Assembly: GCF_014205015.1 (NCBI RefSeq)
Contig: NZ_JACHMO010000001.1
Span: 1,860,001 to 1,924,000 of the forward strand
DNA length: 64,000 bases
Source of the DNA: Saccharothrix ecbatanensis
GTDB taxonomy: Bacteria; Actinomycetota; Actinomycetes; Mycobacteriales; Pseudonocardiaceae
Direction of reading: 5' to 3'
Shown here: piece after piece, positions 1-8,400 of the stretch
How the letters are laid out: each line of letters begins with the position of its first letter
Numbering within the stretch: the stretch's first letter is position 1
Made by a program: the position numbers and the translations under genes
The notes under the pieces: generated by a model
The model's input: only the letters and a program-made list of their open reading frames with translations
The model's database searches: none
What the model was told of the DNA's origin: nothing

Positions 1-624
1 AGCCAGGCACTCGTACAGCACCACGGCCAGCGAGTAGACGTCCGCGCGGTGGTCGGCCGGACGTTCCCCGGCCAGCCGCTCCGGCGCGATGTAGTGCGGC
101 GTGCCGACCACCTGCCCCAGCCGGGTGATCTGCTGGGCGGTGATCGGCTGCGCGATGCCCCAGTCGAACAGCCAGGCGTGGTCCGTGCCCTGCCTCGCGC
201 CCGGTTCGAGCATGACGTTCGACGGCTTCACGTCCCGGTGGCGCAGGTGCTTGCGGTGCGCGGCGTCCAGCGCGGCCGCGACCTGCTCGATGATCGCCAC
301 CGCCCGCGCCGGCGGCAGCGCCCCGCGCTCCTTGAGCACCGTCGAGAGGTCGACGCCGTCGACGTAGCGCATGACGATGTACGGGTGCTGGCCGACCGAG
401 TAGTCGTACACCGGCAGGACGTTCGGGTGGTCGATCTGCGCGGCCAGCTCGCACTCGCGGCGGAACCGCTTCTCCGACTCCGGGTCGCTCAACGCCGTGG
501 TCGGGAGCAGCTTCACCGCCACCTGGCGGTTGTGCCGCGACGTGTCCTCGGCGACGTGCACCTCGCCCATGCCGCCCTTGCCCAGTAACCGGACCAACCG
601 GTACCTGCTGAGCTCGTCCCGCAC
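1..624 (-). CDS. Serine/threonine protein kinase, N-terminal part (runs off window)
   Basis: The reverse strand encodes a Hanks-type kinase domain from a GTG at 624; about 208 codons are inside the window and the C-terminus lies beyond position 1. Visible motifs in order: the glycine-rich loop GKGGMGEV, the VAVK lysine, the catalytic loop HRDVKPSN, a metal-binding triad reading DWG in LFDWGIAQ, and the activation-segment end GTPHYIAPE followed by DVYSLAVVLYE. The GTG start was chosen because translation reaches the glycine loop within about 12 codons. DWG instead of DFG is uncommon, but the rest of the core is intact, so activity is expected. Transmembrane and sensor regions, if any, are outside the window. 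Confidence 0.9.
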   Translation of the reverse strand, partial: MRDELSRYRLVRLLGKGGMGEVHVAEDTSRHNRQVAVKLLPTTALSDPESEKRFRRECELAAQIDHPNVLPVYDYSVGQHPYIVMRYVDGVDLSTVLKERGALPPARAVAIIEQVAAALDAAHRKHLRHRDVKPSNVMLEPGARQGTDHAWLFDWGIAQPITAQQITRLGQVVGTPHYIAPERLAGERPADHRADVYSLAVVLYECLA

Positions 625-814
625 TCTCCACCCCTGCCCGGCCCACGCCGTCCCGACACCGCGCCCGCTACGACCGCGATGCCGAACACGTATTCGCTTC
701 GCGTGGTACGAGGATGATCGGCGGAGGCGGAGGCGCGTTACGAAATGGCGTGCATGGAACGGTTTCAGCCGAAATGTTCGGCCGCCGTTCACCCGGGGAT
801 AACCTAGAGGCGGG

Positions 815-1759
815 TCACAGGTCGAGGACGAGTCGTGGGCCGCGCGACCGCGACACGCAGATCATCATCACGTCGCAAGCGGCCTGCTCCTCGTCGCCGA
901 GCACGAAGTCCCGATGGTCCGGCACGCCCTCCAGCACACCCGTCTCGCACGTGCCGCAGACCCCCTCTTGGCACGAGGACATCACGGTGATACCGGCTTC
1001 CTCCACCGTGTGAAGGATCGACTTGTCCTCCGGCACGACCAGCGTCCGGCCCGACTGCGCCAATTCGACCTCGAACGACGTGCGCTCGCCGTCGACGGCC
1101 TTGGCCGTGAAGCGCTCGACGTGCAGACGAGCGGGGGAGCGCTGCTCGACGGCGGCGATGAGCGGCTCCGGCCCGCAGCAGTAGATCTCGGCGTCCGCCA
1201 CCAGGAACGAGTCCAGGTCCAGCAGCCCGGTCTCGTCCTGTGGCCGCACGACCACCCGGTCGCCGTACCGGTCGTGCAGTTCCCCGGCGAAGGCCATGGA
1301 CGACCGCGTCCGCCCTCCGTACAGCAACTGCCACGACGCGCCACGAGCCGCGACCGCCCTGATCATGGGCAGGATCGGCGTGATGCCGATGCCACCCGCG
1401 ATGAACAGGTAGCGTTCCGCCGGCACCAGCGGGAACTGGTTGCGTGGCCCGCGAATGCGCACCGTGCAGCCCTCGGTGAACGTCGAGTGAACGTGCTGCG
1501 AACCTCCACGGCCGGCAGGCTCGTGCAGCACCGCCACCTGGAGCACCGAGCGGTCCGCCGGGTCGCCGCACAGCGAGTACTGGCGGACGAGGTCCGGCCC
1601 CAGCACGAGGTCGACGTGGGCGCCGGGTTCCCAGGCGGGCAGCGGTTCGCCGTGCGGATGGCGCAGCGTCAGCCGCACCACGCCGTCGGCGACGACCTCC
1701 TTGCGCTCCAGCAGAACGTCCAGCTCCACTTGGGCGCTTGGCTCGGCGGACACCGCCAT
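815..1759 (-). CDS. Ferredoxin-type oxidoreductase (phthalate dioxygenase reductase/VanB family)
   Basis: 314 aa, cytosolic electron-transfer partner for a Rieske oxygenase. An N-terminal FMN-binding barrel carries RQYSLCG (59-65). The NAD-binding domain has AGGIGITPI (121-129) and CCGPEP (194-199). A C-terminal plant-type [2Fe-2S] domain has C263, C268, C271 and C301 in the spacing CQEGVCGTC...C. This FMN-NAD-ferredoxin order and the length are those of the VanB/phthalate dioxygenase reductase family, which moves electrons from NAD(P)H to the oxygenase. It is the last gene of the minus-strand catabolic run, downstream of the oxygenase at 1993-3045 and a small gene at 1772-1996. The substrate cannot be read from the reductase. 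Confidence 0.93.
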   Translation of the reverse strand: MAVSAEPSAQVELDVLLERKEVVADGVVRLTLRHPHGEPLPAWEPGAHVDLVLGPDLVRQYSLCGDPADRSVLQVAVLHEPAGRGGSQHVHSTFTEGCTVRIRGPRNQFPLVPAERYLFIAGGIGITPILPMIRAVAARGASWQLLYGGRTRSSMAFAGELHDRYGDRVVVRPQDETGLLDLDSFLVADAEIYCCGPEPLIAAVEQRSPARLHVERFTAKAVDGERTSFEVELAQSGRTLVVPEDKSILHTVEEAGITVMSSCQEGVCGTCETGVLEGVPDHRDFVLGDEEQAACDVMMICVSRSRGPRLVLDL

Positions 1760-1771
1760 GGGGACTCCTGT

Positions 1772-1996
1772 TCAGGGATGGGCGCCGACCGGGTGCCGGT
1801 CGGCCGTCGGTGGCGACACGGCCGTCGGCGGTCCGTGGCCCTCCGGGTGGGCCAGCAGCCAGTCCCACAGGTCCACCGGATCTTCCGAGTCGTGCTCGGC
1901 CCCACAATGGCACACGCCCACCAGCAGGTCGGCACCCGGCGTCCAGTGGATGCGGTAGACCGTACCGCCGCGCGACATCGCTGCCCGGTCACTCAT
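1772..1996 (-). CDS. Small Cys/His-containing protein between Rieske oxygenase and reductase
   Basis: 74 aa, family not recognised. Its ATG at 1994-1996 overlaps the oxygenase stop codon in an ATGA arrangement, and the reductase starts 12 bp after its stop, so it is coupled into the operon. The middle carries GVCHCGAEH, a compact CxC plus His cluster that could bind metal, followed by an acidic and Trp-rich stretch (DLWDWLLAHPEGH). The last 20 residues are Pro/Thr/His-rich and look disordered. It could be an accessory or metal-delivery protein for the Rieske system, or simply an uncharacterised small operon member. The reading frame is supported by position and coupling rather than by homology. 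Confidence 0.6.
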   Translation of the reverse strand: MSDRAAMSRGGTVYRIHWTPGADLLVGVCHCGAEHDSEDPVDLWDWLLAHPEGHGPPTAVSPPTADRHPVGAHP

Positions 1997-3045
1997 GTCG
2001 CGGGCGCCTTCGCGGGTTCGTCGGCTTCGGCCACCATGCGTTTGAGGATCCGCCGCGCCGCGAGCCCGCCGGTGTCGATGTTGATCGACAGTTCCCGATA
2101 GCCCCGCGGCTCGGCCTGGATCACGCGTTCCAGGACGTCCAGCGCGGTGACGTCCTGGAGCACCACCGTGCGGTTGCTGTCACGCAGGAAGTCCGACACT
2201 CCTCGGTCGTCCAGCGCGAAGTCCCTCGCCACCGCCCAGAAGTCGTGCGTGCTGTGCTCGGTCTCCGGTGTGATGGCGTACACGACCTCGACGTGGAAGC
2301 CGTGCGGGTCCGAGCCGTCCGCCTCGGGCAGCACGCCGACCGGCGCGACCCGGCTGTGCAACAGGTACAGGCACGGCGGGTGGTACTCGATGTCCTGCCA
2401 GCGCGTGATCCGGCCTTCGATCCCGGTGGACTTGGCGTAGAACGGCGGGCACGCGGCGTCGGCCATGTGCCGGCTGACGTAGATGATCCGGTTGTCCTCG
2501 TCCACCTCGGTGGTGATCGGCGTGTTCGCCACCTCGGGCGTGCCGATGTACCCGCCGTGCAGGTAGGTCTCGTGCGACAGGTCCATCAGGTTGTCCACCA
2601 GCAGCTCGTACCGCGCCGCCAACGGCTCCATGCCGCACACCGTGGTGTAGGCGGGATCGGCGAGCCAGGGCGCCCGGGGGATCAGCGCCTGGTCGGCCCG
2701 GTCGCGCTCGCCGATCCACACCCAGACGAACGAGTCCTGCTCCACCACCGGATAGGACGGCACTCGCGCGGTGCGTGGAATCCGCGCCTGCCCCGGCACG
2801 GCCACGCAGGTGCCGGCCTTGTCATAGGCGAAGCCGTGGTAACCGCAGACGATCGTGTCGCCTACCAGCCTGCTTTCCGACAGCGGGTAACGCCGGTGCA
2901 CGCACCGGTCGGCCAGCGCCACCACCTCGCCCGCCTCACTGCGGTAGAACACCAGCGGCTCGCCCAGGATCGTCCTGGCGAACAGCTCGTGCTCGATCTC
3001 GCGGCCATAGGCCGCCACGTACCACTGGTTACGCGCGAACGTCAT
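1993..3045 (-). CDS. Rieske non-heme iron oxygenase, VanA-like
   Basis: 350 aa. The N-terminal Rieske [2Fe-2S] domain shows C48-x-H50 (DRCVHR) and C67-xx-H70 (CGYHG). The mononuclear iron site is DNLMDLSHETYLH (151-163), with D155, H158 and H163 as expected bridging and ligand residues. Length and motif spacing match the vanillate O-demethylase oxygenase/aromatic hydroxylase group of ring-hydroxylating oxygenases. By family, it would use electrons from the reductase at 815-1759 for O-demethylation or hydroxylation of an aromatic, or less likely a steroidal or alkyl, substrate. The ATG at 3043-3045 overlaps the stop of the upstream transporter (ATGA). The substrate is not determinable here. 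Confidence 0.93.
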   Translation of the reverse strand: MTFARNQWYVAAYGREIEHELFARTILGEPLVFYRSEAGEVVALADRCVHRRYPLSESRLVGDTIVCGYHGFAYDKAGTCVAVPGQARIPRTARVPSYPVVEQDSFVWVWIGERDRADQALIPRAPWLADPAYTTVCGMEPLAARYELLVDNLMDLSHETYLHGGYIGTPEVANTPITTEVDEDNRIIYVSRHMADAACPPFYAKSTGIEGRITRWQDIEYHPPCLYLLHSRVAPVGVLPEADGSDPHGFHVEVVYAITPETEHSTHDFWAVARDFALDDRGVSDFLRDSNRTVVLQDVTALDVLERVIQAEPRGYRELSINIDTGGLAARRILKRMVAEADEPAKAPAT

Positions 3046-4394
3046 GATGTCGCAACCTCCTGCGATGGCAGGGTCGGGGGAGTCGGATCCACGAGTCCGG
3101 TCCGGTGGGTCTCCGGAACGAACGCGATCGCGACGAGGCTGATCAGGCAGATCGCGGCGACGTACAGGGCGGTCGACACCGACGTGCCCGTCTTGGCGTA
3201 CAGCGAAGTCGCGATCAACGGCGCGAACCCACCGCCGAAGATCGCACTGAGCTGGTACGCGAGCGACGCGCCGCTGTAGCGCACCCGCGTCGGGAACAAC
3301 TCGGCGGCGATGGCCGCCTGCGGGCCGTACATCGCGGACAGGAAGGTCACCGCCACCACCAGGCCGACCAGCACCGCCGCCGGACTGCGGGTGTCGAGCA
3401 GCATGAACAGCGGCAACGACCAGAGCGCGGACAGGGCGGCGCCGACCAGGAAGACCTTGCGGCGGCCGAGCCGGTCGGACAACCCGGACAGCATCGGCGT
3501 CGCCACCAACTGCACGACGCTGGCGAGCAGCACGAGAAGCAGCACCGTGCTCCGCGGCATCTGCAACGGGCCGGTGGTGTAGGACAGGACGTAAACCAGG
3601 GTGATGTAGCCGATGGTGTTCGCGGCCATGAACGCCAGACCCGCCAGCACGACGCGCCGCCAGTGGTCGCGCAGGAGTTCCACCACCGGCATCCGCGAGT
3701 CCGTTCGCGCCTTCTTGGTCGCCAGGAACAGCGGCGACTCCTCCAGCCGCAGCCGGATGTACAGGCCGACCCCGATCAGGACCGCGCTGAGCAGGAACGG
3801 AACCCGCCAGCCCCACGAAGCGAACTGCGCGGGGCTGAGCGCCGAACTCATCGTGAGGAACACCAGGTTCGACAGGATGATCCCGGCGGGCACGCCCATC
3901 TGGGGGAAGCTGCCGTAGAAGCCCCGGCGGGATTGCGGCGCGTGCTCCACCGCGACGAGAACGGCGCCGCCCCACTCGCCACCCACCCCGAGACCCTGCA
4001 TGAACCTCAGCGCCGCCAACAGGATGGGCGCCCACGCCCCGATCTGGGCGTAGGTCGGCAGCAGGCCGATGAGCACCGTCGCCACACCCATGATCAGCAG
4101 TGACGTGACCAACATCGACTTGCGGCCGACCCGGTCGCCGTAGTGCCCCATGACGACGCTGCCGAGCGGCCGGGCCAGGAAACCGACCGCGAAGGTGGAC
4201 AGCGAGGCCAACGACGCGGCGAGGGGCGACAGGGACGGGAAGAACTGGGTGCCGAAGACCAACGCGGCGGCGTTGGCGTAGATGAAGAAGTCGTACCACT
4301 CGATTGTCGTACCGATGAAACTCGTGCCCGCGATTCTGCCGATGGACTGGCTTCCACTGGAGTCCTGGTCGGAACGGGCCGGCGTCGTTGCCAT
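3042..4394 (-). CDS. MFS transporter, metabolite:H+ symporter (MHS) family
   Basis: 450 aa, about 12 membrane segments. The MHS signature is clear: an N-terminal GTTIEWYDFFIYANAAAL, then GHYGDRVGRKS at loop 2-3 and FMQGLGVGGEWGGA in helix 5. The start ATG at 4392-4394 is preceded by GGAGGT at ideal spacing; the open frame continues upstream but carries no transporter sequence there. Relatives import aromatic or organic acids, shikimate or osmolytes by proton symport. Inside this operon it is the likely uptake system for the acid that the CoA ligase and Rieske oxygenase act on. Its stop overlaps the oxygenase start. Confidence 0.93.
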   Translation of the reverse strand: MATTPARSDQDSSGSQSIGRIAGTSFIGTTIEWYDFFIYANAAALVFGTQFFPSLSPLAASLASLSTFAVGFLARPLGSVVMGHYGDRVGRKSMLVTSLLIMGVATVLIGLLPTYAQIGAWAPILLAALRFMQGLGVGGEWGGAVLVAVEHAPQSRRGFYGSFPQMGVPAGIILSNLVFLTMSSALSPAQFASWGWRVPFLLSAVLIGVGLYIRLRLEESPLFLATKKARTDSRMPVVELLRDHWRRVVLAGLAFMAANTIGYITLVYVLSYTTGPLQMPRSTVLLLVLLASVVQLVATPMLSGLSDRLGRRKVFLVGAALSALWSLPLFMLLDTRSPAAVLVGLVVAVTFLSAMYGPQAAIAAELFPTRVRYSGASLAYQLSAIFGGGFAPLIATSLYAKTGTSVSTALYVAAICLISLVAIAFVPETHRTGLVDPTPPTLPSQEVATS

Positions 4395-4444
4395 GGATAC
4401 CTCCGCTGCGAGGGCGGGTGTGGTGTCGGTCCGCGGCGCGGACC

Positions 4445-4903
4445 TCAGGTGTAGTGGCGGAGCACCACTTGTGCGACGCAGGCGGGCTTGTCGCTGCCGT
4501 CGACCTCGATCGTGAAGTCGATCAGCATTTCCACGCCGTCGCCCTTGACGTCGGTGACACTGGAGACAGCGCCGTGCAGTCGGATCTTCGCGCCGACCCG
4601 CACAGGCGAGGGGAACCGGACCTTGTTGAGTCCGTAGTTGACGCCCATGGCCATGCCATTGATCGTCAGCAGCTCGGTGAACAGCGGGATGATCAGCGAC
4701 AGCGTGAGGTAGCCGTGCGCGATCGTGCCGCCGAACGGCCCATCGGCCGCCTTGGCGGGGTCCACGTGGATCCACTGGTAGTCGTTGGTGGCTTCGGCGA
4801 AGAGGTCCACCCGGTCCTGCGTGATCTCCAGCCACTCGGTGTGGCCGATATCGGTGGCGGCGAGCGCTTTCAGTCCGTCGATGCCCTGTGCGGTGATCAC
4901 CAT
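4445..4903 (-). CDS. MaoC-like hot-dog-fold (R)-specific enoyl-CoA hydratase
   Basis: 152 aa, single hot-dog domain. The hydratase signature FAEATNDYQWIHVDPAKA (35-52) includes the catalytic pair D41 and H46, followed by GGTIAHGYLTLSL, typical of MaoC/PhaJ proteins. It would hydrate a trans-2-enoyl-CoA to the (R)-3-hydroxyacyl-CoA. Its neighbours are an acyl-CoA ligase and an SDR resembling (3R)-hydroxyacyl-CoA dehydrogenases, so a short beta-oxidation-like side-chain shortening is plausible. It lies 50 bp before the transporter in the same orientation. Confidence 0.9.
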   Translation of the reverse strand: MVITAQGIDGLKALAATDIGHTEWLEITQDRVDLFAEATNDYQWIHVDPAKAADGPFGGTIAHGYLTLSLIIPLFTELLTINGMAMGVNYGLNKVRFPSPVRVGAKIRLHGAVSSVTDVKGDGVEMLIDFTIEVDGSDKPACVAQVVLRHYT

Positions 4904-4937
4904 GCGGTATGTCTCCTGTGGACTGTGCGAATGGGAG

Positions 4938-6464
4938 TCAGCTCGTGCCGTAACGGGCGCGCACGAGTTTCTTCAGCAGCTTTCCGGTGGCGCTCTGCGG
5001 CAGTTCGTCCACGAACACCACGGATTTCGGGATCTTGTAGCCGGCCAGCCGGTCACGCAGGAACGCCAGGACGTCCTGCTCGCCGGTCGCCTCCGCACCG
5101 GGGTTGACGGTGACGACCGCCCGGCCCACCTCGCCCCACCGGGGGTCGGGGACGCCTATCACGGTGCACTCGGCGATCGCGGGGTGCTGGTGGAGGACGC
5201 TTTCGACCTCCGCCGGGTAGATGTTCTCCCCGCCCGAGATGATCACGTCCTTGAGCCGGTCGACCACGGCGATGTAGCCGTCTTCGTCCGGCGTGGCGAT
5301 GTCGCCGGAGTGGAACCACCCGTCAGGGCCGAACGCCCCCGCCGTGTCCGCGGGGCGCTGCCAGTAACCGCGCATCACGTTGGGCCCGCTGATCACGATC
5401 TCGCCCTTCTCTCCGGGCGCGACGTCGATCAGGCCCGGCCCGACCACGCGCACGTCGGTGAAGAAGTGCGGCACACCGGCGGTTCCCGCCTTGACCTCGT
5501 TCATCTCCTTGGTCAGGTACAGGGTGCCGGGGGAGGTCTCGGTCATGCCGTAGCCCTGGCTGAAGGACAGGCCGCGCCGCTGGTAGGTGCGGATGGTCGA
5601 CTCCGGCACGGGCGCGCCGCCGCAGTTGACCTGCCGCAGGCTGGACAGGTCCGCCTCCTCCCAACGCGGGCAGGCCGCGATCGCGTTGTACATGGTGGGA
5701 ACGCCGAACATGTACGTGACGCGGTGGGTCTCGATCTGTTCGAGCACCTCGGCGGCGTCGAAAGCGGACATGAGGACGACCGTGCCGCCCTTGATGAGCG
5801 TGGGCAGGCAGGTCATGTTCAGCCCTGCGGTGTGGAACAGCGGCGCGACGACCAGCGTCACCTCGTCACTGGCCAGGTCGACGTCTACCAGCACGTTGAC
5901 GGTGTTCCAGGTGATGTTGCCGTGGGTCAGCATCGCGCCCTTGGGCCGCCCGGTCGTGCCCGAGGTGTACATGATCAGGCAGAGGTCGTCGAGCGTGACC
6001 GGTTCGTCGATCGGATCGGCCGGGGACGACGCGATCACCTCCTCGTACGAGGATTCGCCCGCGGCGGGATGGGCGAGCGCGATGACCCGCAGCGGCCCCA
6101 CGTCGCCGCGGACCGCCTGGACGAGGGAAGCCTGCTCCGGGCCGTACACCAGCACGTCGGCGCCGGAGTCGGTCAGGATGTGCGCCACCTCCGCCGGCGC
6201 CAGCCGCATGTTCAGCGGCACGAACACCGCGCCGAGCGCGCCGGCCGCGAACAACGTCTCCAGGAAGGCGGGGTGGTTCGGCCCCAGGTAGGCGACCCGG
6301 TCGCCCCGGCCCACGCCGACCCGCCGCAGGCCGTGTGCCAGCCGGAGCACCCGCTCGTGCAGTTGCCGATAGGTCGATCCACGACCTTCGTGGACCACCG
6401 CCACCTTCTCCGGCGTCTTGCGGACCCGCCGCGCGGTCCACGAGCCGATGCCCTGGTTGAGCAT
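4938..6464 (-). CDS. Acyl-CoA synthetase (class I adenylate-forming, FadD-like)
   Basis: 508 aa. Adenylation core motifs are present: the P-loop-like IMYTSGTTGRPKGAMLTH (164-181), GYGMTETSPG, the GWFHSGDIATPDEDGYI hinge region, DRLKDVIISGGENIYPAEVE and the C-terminal catalytic lysine in PQSATGKLLKK. The length fits medium/long-chain or aryl acyl-CoA ligases. It would activate the imported acid to its CoA ester with ATP, the committing step for the MaoC and SDR enzymes. It is 10 bp downstream of the amidohydrolase. Substrate class (fatty, phenylpropanoid or benzoate) cannot be told from these motifs. Confidence 0.93.
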   Translation of the reverse strand: MLNQGIGSWTARRVRKTPEKVAVVHEGRGSTYRQLHERVLRLAHGLRRVGVGRGDRVAYLGPNHPAFLETLFAAGALGAVFVPLNMRLAPAEVAHILTDSGADVLVYGPEQASLVQAVRGDVGPLRVIALAHPAAGESSYEEVIASSPADPIDEPVTLDDLCLIMYTSGTTGRPKGAMLTHGNITWNTVNVLVDVDLASDEVTLVVAPLFHTAGLNMTCLPTLIKGGTVVLMSAFDAAEVLEQIETHRVTYMFGVPTMYNAIAACPRWEEADLSSLRQVNCGGAPVPESTIRTYQRRGLSFSQGYGMTETSPGTLYLTKEMNEVKAGTAGVPHFFTDVRVVGPGLIDVAPGEKGEIVISGPNVMRGYWQRPADTAGAFGPDGWFHSGDIATPDEDGYIAVVDRLKDVIISGGENIYPAEVESVLHQHPAIAECTVIGVPDPRWGEVGRAVVTVNPGAEATGEQDVLAFLRDRLAGYKIPKSVVFVDELPQSATGKLLKKLVRARYGTS

Positions 6465-6474
6465 GACGACCCCG

Positions 6475-7359
6475 TCAGTCCTTGACCAGGCCCAGCAGGC
6501 GGGCGGCGTTGTCCTTGAGGATCTTCGGCCGGACCTCGGGCTTGATGTCCAACTCCGCGAAGTCCGCGAGCCACCGGTCAGGGGTGATGACGGGGTAGTC
6601 GGAGCCGAACAGCACCTTGTCCTGCAACAAGGAGTTCGCGTAGCGGACGAGCTGGGGCGGAAAGTACTTCGGTGACCAGCCCGACAGGTCGATGTGGACG
6701 TGCGGCTTGTGCGTGGCCACCGCGAGCGCCTCGTCCTGCCACGGGAACGACGGGTGAGCCAGGATGATCCGCAGCTCCGGGAAGTCCACGGCGACGTCGT
6801 CGACCAGCATCGGGTTGGCGTATTTCAGCCGGATGCCGCCACCGCCCGCCACTCCCGCGCCGATCCCTGTCTGTCCGGTGTGGAACAGCGCGGGCACACC
6901 GAGTTCCTCGATCACCTCGTAGAGCGGGTAGGCGACGCGGTCGTTGGGCGCGAACCCCTGGAGGCTCGGGTGGAACTTGAAGCCGCGGACCCCGTGCTCC
7001 TCCACCAGCCGCCGCGCGGTCCGTGCACCGGCCCGGCCGCGCCAGGGATCGACACTGGCGAACGGGATAAGCGTGTCGGGGTGTTCCGCGCACCCCTGTG
7101 CGACCTCTTCGTTGCCGATGGGTGGGTGCCCGGTGGCGTGCTCGGCGTCGACGGTGAACACCACGGCGGCCATCCGCCGTTCGCGGTAGTACGCCGCCAT
7201 TTCCGGGATCGTGGGCTGACGGTGGTCGTGCGCCTTGAAGTACTTCTCCGACGCGGCAAGCAGATCGTGCGGCAGGGAGGGATGGCCTTCGGCGGAGACC
7301 TCGGCGTGGGTGTGGACGTCGATGGCCACCAGTTCGTGGATGTCCAGGGAAGTGGTCAT
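6475..7359 (-). CDS. Amidohydrolase-2 family protein (ACMSD/gamma-resorcylate decarboxylase-like)
   Basis: 294 aa metal-dependent TIM-barrel protein. The metal site is seen as DVHTH (H16, H18), GFKFHPS, ILAHPSFPW and the late aspartate in FGSDYPVITPDRW. This pattern belongs to the amidohydrolase-2 group, which includes non-oxidative aromatic decarboxylases and some lactone or C-C hydrolases. In this aromatic-acid-like operon it could decarboxylate or hydrolyse an intermediate; the reaction is inference. It sits between the SDR (14 bp) and the CoA ligase. Confidence 0.88.
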   Translation of the reverse strand: MTTSLDIHELVAIDVHTHAEVSAEGHPSLPHDLLAASEKYFKAHDHRQPTIPEMAAYYRERRMAAVVFTVDAEHATGHPPIGNEEVAQGCAEHPDTLIPFASVDPWRGRAGARTARRLVEEHGVRGFKFHPSLQGFAPNDRVAYPLYEVIEELGVPALFHTGQTGIGAGVAGGGGIRLKYANPMLVDDVAVDFPELRIILAHPSFPWQDEALAVATHKPHVHIDLSGWSPKYFPPQLVRYANSLLQDKVLFGSDYPVITPDRWLADFAELDIKPEVRPKILKDNAARLLGLVKD

Positions 7360-7372
7360 GGTCGGGCTCTCC

Positions 7373-8284
7373 TCACGCGGTCGGAGCGTCGGGCGCGGGA
7401 ATGCCGTAGGTCTCGGGTCGTCGTCCCACCGACGTGGCCCACGCCGCCGCGATGGCGTCCGCGTCCCAGCCGCCGTCGCTGTAGGCCGTGCTGACTTCTT
7501 CCGGGTGCGACCACAGCGAGAGCTTGTCGCCGCCGATGCCGATGGCCTGGCCGGTGATCCCCCGGGCCGCGTCGGAGGCCAGGAAGACCAGCAGCCCGGC
7601 GACGTCTTCCGGCGTGCCGAACCCCTCGCCCTTGCGCAGCCACGCCGGGAAGGGCTCGCCCCGCAGTTCCGCCGCTTCGACGAAGGGCGCGAACGCCGGG
7701 ATGGTCTTGGTCATCGCGGTGGCCGCGACCGGGATGACGGCGTTGACCGCGATGCCCGCCTTGGCGCACTCCATCGCCCAGGTGCGCACCATGCCGACGA
7801 TGCCCGCCTTGGCCGCTGAGTAGTTGGTCTGCCCGAAGTTGCCACGTTGTCCCGCTGGTGAGCCGACGACGACGACGCTGCCGCCGTCACCCTGTTCGCG
7901 CATCCGCCGCACAGCGGCCCGGACGCAGGTGAACGTGCCGCGCAGGTGCACGTCGATGACCGTGTCGAAGTCGTCGTCGGTCATCTTCCACAGCACCCGG
8001 TCGCGCAGGACACCCGCGTTGGTCACCAGCACGTCCAGCCGACCGAACTCCTCGACTGCACGCCCGACCAGGCGGTCGGCCACCTCGCTCGGACCCACCG
8101 CGCCGACCTCCGCGACCGCGGTGCCGCCCGCCTCCGCGATGGCTTCGACGGCGCCTTTCGCCGCCTGCTCGTCGGCGTCGTTGACCACCACCGAGGCGCC
8201 CGCGTTCGCCAGCGCGGTGGCGTAGGCGAACCCGAGTCCCCGTCCGCCACCGGTTACCACCGCGACCTTGCCCGCCAGCTTCAT
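7373..8284 (-). CDS. Short-chain dehydrogenase/reductase, (3R)-hydroxyacyl-CoA dehydrogenase-like
   Basis: 303 aa, first gene of the minus-strand run. The Rossmann motif TGGGRGLG (11-18) and NAG (89-91) are present, and the catalytic residues are S142, Y155 and K159 (GSPAG, YSAAK). A C-terminal extension with SHPEE resembles the SDR part of type-2 multifunctional beta-oxidation enzymes. It would oxidise the 3-hydroxyacyl-CoA made by the MaoC protein with NAD+. Its ATG at 8282-8284 is divergent from the PaaX regulator, with about 115 bp between them. Confidence 0.9.
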   Translation of the reverse strand: MKLAGKVAVVTGGGRGLGFAYATALANAGASVVVNDADEQAAKGAVEAIAEAGGTAVAEVGAVGPSEVADRLVGRAVEEFGRLDVLVTNAGVLRDRVLWKMTDDDFDTVIDVHLRGTFTCVRAAVRRMREQGDGGSVVVVGSPAGQRGNFGQTNYSAAKAGIVGMVRTWAMECAKAGIAVNAVIPVAATAMTKTIPAFAPFVEAAELRGEPFPAWLRKGEGFGTPEDVAGLLVFLASDAARGITGQAIGIGGDKLSLWSHPEEVSTAYSDGGWDADAIAAAWATSVGRRPETYGIPAPDAPTA

Positions 8285-8330
8285 CGTGAGATCCCTCCCG
8301 CCGATCCGGGCTCGAACCGACCTCTTGAAG

Positions 8331-8368
8331 TTAGGCTTCTACGTGTCGGGCGTCAAGATTCTGCCTAA
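8331..8368. promoter_or_regulatory. Inverted repeat in the divergent PaaX/SDR promoter region
   Basis: TTAGGC at 8331-8336 is mirrored by GCCTAA at 8363-8368, centre spacing about 32 bp (three helical turns). It lies in the only intergenic space between the catabolic operon and its regulator gene, so it is a candidate operator for the PaaX-type protein. Arms are only 6 bp, so this is tentative. Confidence 0.4.
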
Positions 8369-8400
8369 TGTTGTGTGGAGGATCGGGTGAAGGAGAGGTC

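Noticed and set aside
914..3279. Long plus-strand frames over the reductase and oxygenase genes
   Set aside because: The minus strand carries intact [2Fe-2S] and Rieske motifs; the plus frames are compositional shadows.
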